From: DATACQ01 sp036555515
GTDB taxonomy: Bacteria > Desulfobacterota > Binatia > UBA9968
DNA length: 9,782 bases
Direction of reading: 5' to 3'
Assembly (NCBI GenBank): GCA_036555515.1
Contig: DATBLC010000029.1
Location: 1 to 9,782 of the forward strand
The notes under the pieces are model-generated. The model did no database searches, was not told the origin of the DNA, and saw only the letters and a list, made by a program, of their open reading frames with translations. Below are positions 5,151-9,782 of the stretch, piece by piece. How positions within the stretch are numbered: the stretch's first letter is position 1; every line of letters starts with the position of its first letter. Position numbers and translations under genes: made by a program.

Positions 5151-6371
5151 ATGAACTCTTCGCGCCGCCGTTTTGTTCAATCCGCAGGTCTGGGAATTCT
5201 CGCCCTCGGATTGCCGCCGGCCTTTCTCGTGCGCGCCGCCGCAGGCCAACAGGGCGGAAAGAATAAGATCCTCGTGGTGGTCTTTCAGCGCGGCGCCATG
5301 GACGGCCTGAACGCGGTGATCCCGTTCAAGGACCCCGCTTATTATGCGGCGCGGCCCAACCTAGCCATCGCCGAGCCCGCGTCGGGCGAAGAGCGCGCCA
5401 TCGACCTGGACGGCTTCTATGCGCTTCATCCCGCGCTGGCGCCACTGAAAGAACTCTATGCCAAAGGCTACCTGGCCATCGTCCATGCCGCCGGGTCGCC
5501 GGATAACACGCGCTCTCATTTCGACGCCCAGGACTACATGGAAATCGGTACGCCGGGACTGAAAAGCACGCCCGACGGCTGGTTGAACCGGTATCTGAAT
5601 CAAAAGAGCGCGGGCCAATCGCCTTTTCGCGCCGTCGCCGTAACCGCGCAACTGCCGCGCATGCTCACCGGCGGCGCGCCCGCGCTTACGCTATCGTCAA
5701 TCGATGAATTTCGCCCGCGCACCGCGGCCATGTCCAGCTCATTGGAAAGTCTCTACGCCAACAGCGCGGATCCGCTCTTTCGCGTGGGCGGCGAAACTCT
5801 GTTTGCCGCTATGCGTGAGCTAAGGCAAGTGGAATCGAAAATTCCGGCCAACCCGGGGTACTACCCGGCGGGGCGCTTTGCAACGAGCCTGGCGCAGATC
5901 AGCCGCTTGATCAAAGCTGGCGTCGGTTTGGAAATCGCCTTTACGGAAATCGGCGGTTGGGATACCCACGTCAACCAGGGTGGCGCCACCGGGCAGATGG
6001 CCAATCGCCTGAAAGAATTGGCTGACGGTTTAGCGGCGTTCTACCGGGATCTCGGCGACAAAATGAGTGACGTTGTCGTGCTCACCATGTCTGAGTTTGG
6101 CCGCACGGTGCGGGAAAACGGCAATCGCGGCACCGACCACGGTCACGCCAACGTCATGTTCGCCATGGGCGGTGCAGTGCGCGGCGGCAAAGTCTACGGC
6201 CGCTGGCCCGGCCTTGCGCCGGAAGTTTTATATGAGGGGCGGGACCTGGAATTGACCACGGACTACCGCATGGTGTGCGGCGAAGTCATCGCGCGTCATC
6301 TGGGCCAGCGCGACTTGACAAAAATCTTTCCGGGATTTCGTTCACCTGGAGCGCTGGGGATCATCGCATAA
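5151..6371 (+). CDS. DUF1501 family protein, Tat-exported
   Basis: A 406-residue DUF1501 protein, related by fold to the alkaline phosphatase/sulfatase superfamily. Residues 4-10 (SRRRFVQ) form a twin-arginine motif, followed by a hydrophobic core (GLGILALGLPPAFLV) and a likely cleavage region near AAAG (29-32), so it should be folded in the cytoplasm and exported by Tat. Conserved blocks: FQRGAMDGLNAVIPF (45-59), RSHFDAQDYMEIGTPG (121-136), EIGGWDTHVNQG (266-277), LTMSEFGRTVRENG (311-324) and GTDHGHAN (327-334); the Asp/His residues in these blocks are candidate metal ligands. AAGGAG, 7 nt from the ATG and beside the DUF1800 stop, is the ribosome-binding site. It is the last gene of the operon. 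Substrate and enzymatic activity are unknown. Confidence 0.93.
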   Translation: MNSSRRRFVQSAGLGILALGLPPAFLVRAAAGQQGGKNKILVVVFQRGAMDGLNAVIPFKDPAYYAARPNLAIAEPASGEERAIDLDGFYALHPALAPLKELYAKGYLAIVHAAGSPDNTRSHFDAQDYMEIGTPGLKSTPDGWLNRYLNQKSAGQSPFRAVAVTAQLPRMLTGGAPALTLSSIDEFRPRTAAMSSSLESLYANSADPLFRVGGETLFAAMRELRQVESKIPANPGYYPAGRFATSLAQISRLIKAGVGLEIAFTEIGGWDTHVNQGGATGQMANRLKELADGLAAFYRDLGDKMSDVVVLTMSEFGRTVRENGNRGTDHGHANVMFAMGGAVRGGKVYGRWPGLAPEVLYEGRDLELTTDYRMVCGEVIARHLGQRDLTKIFPGFRSPGALGIIA

Positions 6372-6458
6372 GGGCACCGGTCAAGTTATATCCTTTGTAA
6401 GATGGCAGCCGAAGTTGCGGTCAGAACGATCCGTGGCGATTGGGGTGCCCGCCCGGTA

Positions 6459-8273
6459 TCAGGCGAGCGGAGCCGGCTCTCCGGTTGTGCGGTCGCGCCC
6501 TTGAAGCCCATATTGAAGGTCGTAGAGCCGAGCGTAGAGCCCGCCTTGCGCACGCAATTCCTCATGGCTTCCCTGCTCCCAAATCTCGCCCTTGTGAATT
6601 ACCAGGATCCGGTCCGCGTGTTGGATCGTGGATAGCCGATGCGCGATGATCAGCGCCGTGCGGTTTTTCAGCAGCTCGTCCAATGCTTCTTGAATCAACA
6701 TTTCGGTTTGCGTGTCGACGGAGCTGGTCGCTTCGTCGAGAATCAATATCTTCGGATCAAACGCTAGCGCGCGCGCAAAGGAAAGCAACTGGCGCTGGCC
6801 CTGCGACAAGGTCGAGCCGCGCTCCTGGACCTCCTCACGATAACCATTCGGCAGCTTGTCGATGAACGGCGCGATCTGCGCGCGGCGGGCCGCCTCCCGC
6901 AGCCGCTCTTCTCCGATGCGCGGGTCGCGTAGCGTGATATTCTCGGCGATGTCGCCGGAAAAAAGAAATACGTCCTGCAAGACCAGTCCCAAGTGGCGGC
7001 GCAGCTCCTGCTTGTTCCACTCGCGCACGTCGATGCCATCGACCAGGATCGCGCCGCGCTCAACGTCATAGAAGCGGCAGAGCGCCGAAATGATCGACGT
7101 CTTGCCGCCGCCGGTGGCACCGACGAGCGCGACTTTTTCGCCGGAGCGCACTTTGAACGAAATCCCCCTGAGCACTGGCTCTCCAGGACGGTAGGAGAGC
7201 CACACGTCTTTGAACTCTACCTCACCGGCGAAAACGTCGATTTTTCTAAACTGCGCCGGGTTTTTGATCGTCTCCGGCGTATCGAGCAGCGCGAAGATTC
7301 TTTCCGAGGATGCCATTGCCGCTTGCATGATGTTGTACTTCTCCGCCAGGTCGCGAATCGGTTGATACATGCGCTGGACGTATTGGATGAAGGCGACCAT
7401 GACGCCGGCTTGCAGCGCGTTGGCCAGAATCAAGTTACCGCCGTACCAGAGCAATAGCCCGATGCTGAGCGCGCTGAACAGCTCGATCACGGGAAAGAAA
7501 ACCGCGTTGTAGCGGATGCTTCGCAGCAAGACGTCACGATAATGAAAATTGATATCCTGGAAGCGGCCGTACATTTTGGCTTCCTGGCCGAATGCCTGGA
7601 TGGTCGCGACCCCGGCGATATTCTCCTGCAGGCCGGCATTGAGGCGTCCGAGAATCAGGCGGCTTTCGCGGTAAACCTCCCGCGCGCGGCGGCGGTAAAA
7701 GCGACTCGCATAAAGAATGACCGGGAACCCAACCAGGCATACGAGCGCCAGGCGCCAATCGAGCCAGAGCATGATAACGGCAATACCGAAAACGGTCGCC
7801 ACGTCGCTTAAAAGACCCACCACCCCGGTGCTGAAGAGCTCGTTCAAGGTCTCCACGTCGTTGATCGTCCGCGTCATGAGCCGGCCGACGGCATTGCGGT
7901 CAAAGTAGGCCAGGTCCTGCTTCTGCAAATGCGAAAAGATATCCATCCGTAGGTCGTGCATGGCGCGCTGCCCGGTGTAATGGGTGGCGTAGGTTTGAAT
8001 GAACAGCGCGACGAAGCCAAACACGACCACGCCGAGATAAGCCAAAGCCATGAAATCCAGGCCGGCGATATCCTTCGCGGCAATGTAGCGGTCGATTGCG
8101 ATCTTGGTAATGTACGGACCCAGGAGCTGCGCGCCGGCTTGCAACATGAGAAAAACCAAAGAGACGGCCAAAAACTTCCAATACGGCCGCAGGTAGCGCA
8201 ACATCCGGGCCATCAAGCGGGCGTCGTACCCCTTACCCAGGATCTCGTCTTCTTGCTCAACTTGGTCGTTCAC
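6459..8273 (-). CDS. Heterodimeric ABC exporter subunit, canonical ATPase (MdlB/BmrD-like)
   Basis: A 604-residue half-transporter of the inner membrane, a type I multidrug/lipid exporter. The membrane domain (about residues 30-305, six predicted spans) includes the coupling-helix stretch LAYFDRNAVGRLMTRTINDVE (121-141). The ATPase domain begins near 350: Walker A GATGGGKT (385-392), Q-loop VLQDVFLFSGDIAENI (Q433), signature LSQGQRQ (489-495), Walker B ILILDE (509-514, catalytic E514) and switch His in IIAHRLSTI (H545). The signature is LSQGQ rather than LSGGQ. The start is GTG at 8271-8273, overlapping the stop of the partner gene (GTGA) with GGAAAG upstream; the next in-frame Met is residue 21. 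Adjacency and motif asymmetry indicate it works as a heterodimer with that partner. The substrate cannot be told from sequence. Confidence 0.92.
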   Translation of the reverse strand: MNDQVEQEDEILGKGYDARLMARMLRYLRPYWKFLAVSLVFLMLQAGAQLLGPYITKIAIDRYIAAKDIAGLDFMALAYLGVVVFGFVALFIQTYATHYTGQRAMHDLRMDIFSHLQKQDLAYFDRNAVGRLMTRTINDVETLNELFSTGVVGLLSDVATVFGIAVIMLWLDWRLALVCLVGFPVILYASRFYRRRAREVYRESRLILGRLNAGLQENIAGVATIQAFGQEAKMYGRFQDINFHYRDVLLRSIRYNAVFFPVIELFSALSIGLLLWYGGNLILANALQAGVMVAFIQYVQRMYQPIRDLAEKYNIMQAAMASSERIFALLDTPETIKNPAQFRKIDVFAGEVEFKDVWLSYRPGEPVLRGISFKVRSGEKVALVGATGGGKTSIISALCRFYDVERGAILVDGIDVREWNKQELRRHLGLVLQDVFLFSGDIAENITLRDPRIGEERLREAARRAQIAPFIDKLPNGYREEVQERGSTLSQGQRQLLSFARALAFDPKILILDEATSSVDTQTEMLIQEALDELLKNRTALIIAHRLSTIQHADRILVIHKGEIWEQGSHEELRAQGGLYARLYDLQYGLQGRDRTTGEPAPLA

Positions 8274-9782
8274 AGCCGTCTTTCCACACGCGTCATCGAC
8301 TCTACCTGGCGTTCCAAAGACTGGCGCAGGTAAAGCTCATAATAGGCGCCGCGCCGCGCGACCAATTGATCATGAGTGCCCTGCTCGATGATCGCTCCGC
8401 CGCGCAAGTAAACGATCATGTCGGCCTCACGCACCGTCGAGATCCGATGGGAAATCAGCAATGTCGTGCGCCCGCGCATGTAGTGCCTGAGCTCGCGCAA
8501 AATCTCCTCCTCGGTTTCGACATCGACGCTGGAAAAAGCGTCGTCGAGAACTAGAATCGGGGGGTTCTTGATGATCGCCCGAGCCAGCGCGGCGCGTTGT
8601 TTCTGGCCGCCCGATAAACGCACGCCGCGCTCCCCGATGACAGTGTCGAAACCCGCATTGAACGTCTGAATCGTCGGCAGCAACCGGGCGATGCGCGCCG
8701 CTTCTTCGACCCGGTTCGCCGCGCCATTCTCGGTGCCCAGGAGAATGTTCTCTCGCAACGATCCGGAGAACAGAAAGATATCTTGCGCAACGTAGCCTAT
8801 GGCGTTTTCCAGCCGCCGCCGGCCGATTTGCTTGATATCAACGCCGTCGACAAAAATCGTTTGATCATCCGGCTCGTAAAGACGCAGCAAAAGATTCACC
8901 AGCGTGCTTTTCCCGGAACCGGTTTCACCAACCACGCCGCACATCGTTCCAGCGGGAATTTCGAGACTAAGCTGCCTTAAAATCGGAGCAGGGGCGCCGC
9001 TATAGGCAAAGCTGAGATTGCGAAATTCAATAGCGCCGGTAATCGCCACAGCATCGTTGGACGAGCTTTCCGATTGATAGCGCGGCGAGACCGGCGTATC
9101 GAGAACCTCGGCGAGACGGGACAACGCCGCTGTGCCCCGCTGGTATTGGTTCGCGGTGTAGCCGATCGCCATCAGCGGCCAGGTAAGCATCGCCAGATAA
9201 CCGTTGAAGGCGACGAATTCGCCTAGGGTCATGGTTCCCTGCAATACCTGCCGCCCGCCAAGCCATAGCACGACAGTGGCGGCGATGCCGGCAATCACTT
9301 GCATGAGCGGCCAGAAAATTCCCCATAGTGTCGCCAGCCACATGGTTTTGTTCCGGTATTCGGCGTTCTTGGCGTCAAAGCCGGCGATCTGGTTTTGCTC
9401 CTGGGCATAGGCTTGCACCACACGAATGCCGGAAAAATTCTCCAGCACGTAGGCGCTCAGGCTGCTCAGCCGTTCCTGGGTCTCGCGCGACGAGCGAAAG
9501 ATTTCCCGGCCGAAGAAGCGGACCACGAAAGGAATCAGCGGCATGGCCATCATCGACCATACGGTAAGCCAGGGATCCAGAGCGATCATCAATGTCAGGC
9601 TAAAAAGTATCACCACCGCGGCGTCGACAATGGCCAGGGAGCCAAATCCCATCAGCTCGCGCACGGCCAGAATGTCATTTGTAAGACGCGACATCAGATC
9701 CCCGGTTTTGGTGCGCTGGAAGTAACTCAGCGGAAGTCTCTGCAGGTGCGCGAAGACGCGGTCGCGCAGATCGGCCTCGCAA
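8270..9782 (-). CDS. Heterodimeric ABC exporter subunit, degenerate ATP site (MdlA/BmrC-like), partial
   Basis: Partial: the frame is open to the right edge, about 503 residues are visible and the N-terminus (probably the first two membrane spans) is missing. The visible part opens with RDRVFAHLQRLPLSYFQ and TGDLMSRLTNDI, the intracellular coupling region, then four membrane spans. The ATPase domain has Walker A GETGSGKST (8903-8929), Q-loop YVAQDIFLFSGSLRENI, signature LSGGQKQR, Walker B LVLDD (8540-8554) and switch LISHRIST. The residue after Walker B is Asp (codon 8540-8542) where active ATPases have Glu, as in the degenerate-site subunits of BmrC/TM287-type exporters. Its stop overlaps the GTG start of the partner gene, so the two are co-translated. 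The internal ATG at 9694 is not the real start. Confidence 0.92.
   Translation of the reverse strand, partial: CEADLRDRVFAHLQRLPLSYFQRTKTGDLMSRLTNDILAVRELMGFGSLAIVDAAVVILFSLTLMIALDPWLTVWSMMAMPLIPFVVRFFGREIFRSSRETQERLSSLSAYVLENFSGIRVVQAYAQEQNQIAGFDAKNAEYRNKTMWLATLWGIFWPLMQVIAGIAATVVLWLGGRQVLQGTMTLGEFVAFNGYLAMLTWPLMAIGYTANQYQRGTAALSRLAEVLDTPVSPRYQSESSSNDAVAITGAIEFRNLSFAYSGAPAPILRQLSLEIPAGTMCGVVGETGSGKSTLVNLLLRLYEPDDQTIFVDGVDIKQIGRRRLENAIGYVAQDIFLFSGSLRENILLGTENGAANRVEEAARIARLLPTIQTFNAGFDTVIGERGVRLSGGQKQRAALARAIIKNPPILVLDDAFSSVDVETEEEILRELRHYMRGRTTLLISHRISTVREADMIVYLRGGAIIEQGTHDQLVARRGAYYELYLRQSLERQVESMTRVERRL

Noticed and set aside
6372..6450. GGGCACC (6372-6378) and GGTGCCC (6444-6450) as a terminator stem between the converging operons
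   Set aside because: The arms are 65 nt apart and no T-run follows on either strand, so it does not fit an intrinsic terminator.
6470..6479. GAGCCGGCTC palindrome near the 3' end of the ABC exporter gene
   Set aside because: It is loopless, inside coding sequence and without a T-tract; most likely a consequence of codon use.

Overview
The window comes from a Gram-negative bacterium of moderately high GC. The evidence is a periplasmic metal-binding protein, an extracytoplasmic-function (ECF) sigma factor with a membrane anti-sigma factor, Sec and Tat signal peptides, and close-packed operons with ATGA/GTGA overlaps. The protein families (DUF2796/ZrgA, DUF3299, DUF3106, DUF1800, DUF1501) and their style suggest a deltaproteobacterial-type or related uncultured proteobacterial lineage. 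That placement is inference from family knowledge, not something proven by the sequence. No tRNA, rRNA, CRISPR array, transposase or phage gene was found.

There are three transcriptional blocks. (1) Positions 1-1646, minus strand: a metal-handling cluster read leftwards. It holds a small secreted Cys/His protein (1353-1646), a DUF3299 exported protein (692-1207), a histidine-rich DUF2796/ZrgA periplasmic protein (108-695) and the first 33 codons of an ABC transporter ATPase that runs off the left edge. The set resembles the zinc-regulated zrg transporter clusters of other proteobacteria. The 145-bp gap 1208-1352 contains two dyads and candidate promoters.

(2) Positions 1842-6371, plus strand: a compact operon, divergent from block 1. 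It encodes an ECF sigma factor, a zinc-finger (HxxxCxxC) membrane anti-sigma factor, a possible Met-rich 22-codon micro-ORF, a periplasmic helical-repeat protein (DUF3106), a DUF1800 protein and a Tat-exported DUF1501 protein. Gaps of 2-9 nt and overlapping ribosome-binding sites support co-transcription, apart from a 187-nt gap after the anti-sigma gene that holds two hairpins. The simplest reading is a self-regulated envelope-stress or surface-protein module: the anti-sigma factor spans the membrane, DUF3106 may act as periplasmic sensor or chaperone, and DUF1800/DUF1501 are the effector pair. This is the least understood part of the window.

(3) Positions 6459-9782, minus strand: two overlapping genes for a heterodimeric ABC exporter of the MdlAB/BmrCD type. 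The upstream subunit is cut by the right edge. One subunit has the canonical catalytic Glu after Walker B and the other has Asp, the signature of an asymmetric exporter with one degenerate ATP site. Block 3 converges on block 2 across 87 bp (6372-6458), in which I see no convincing intrinsic terminator.
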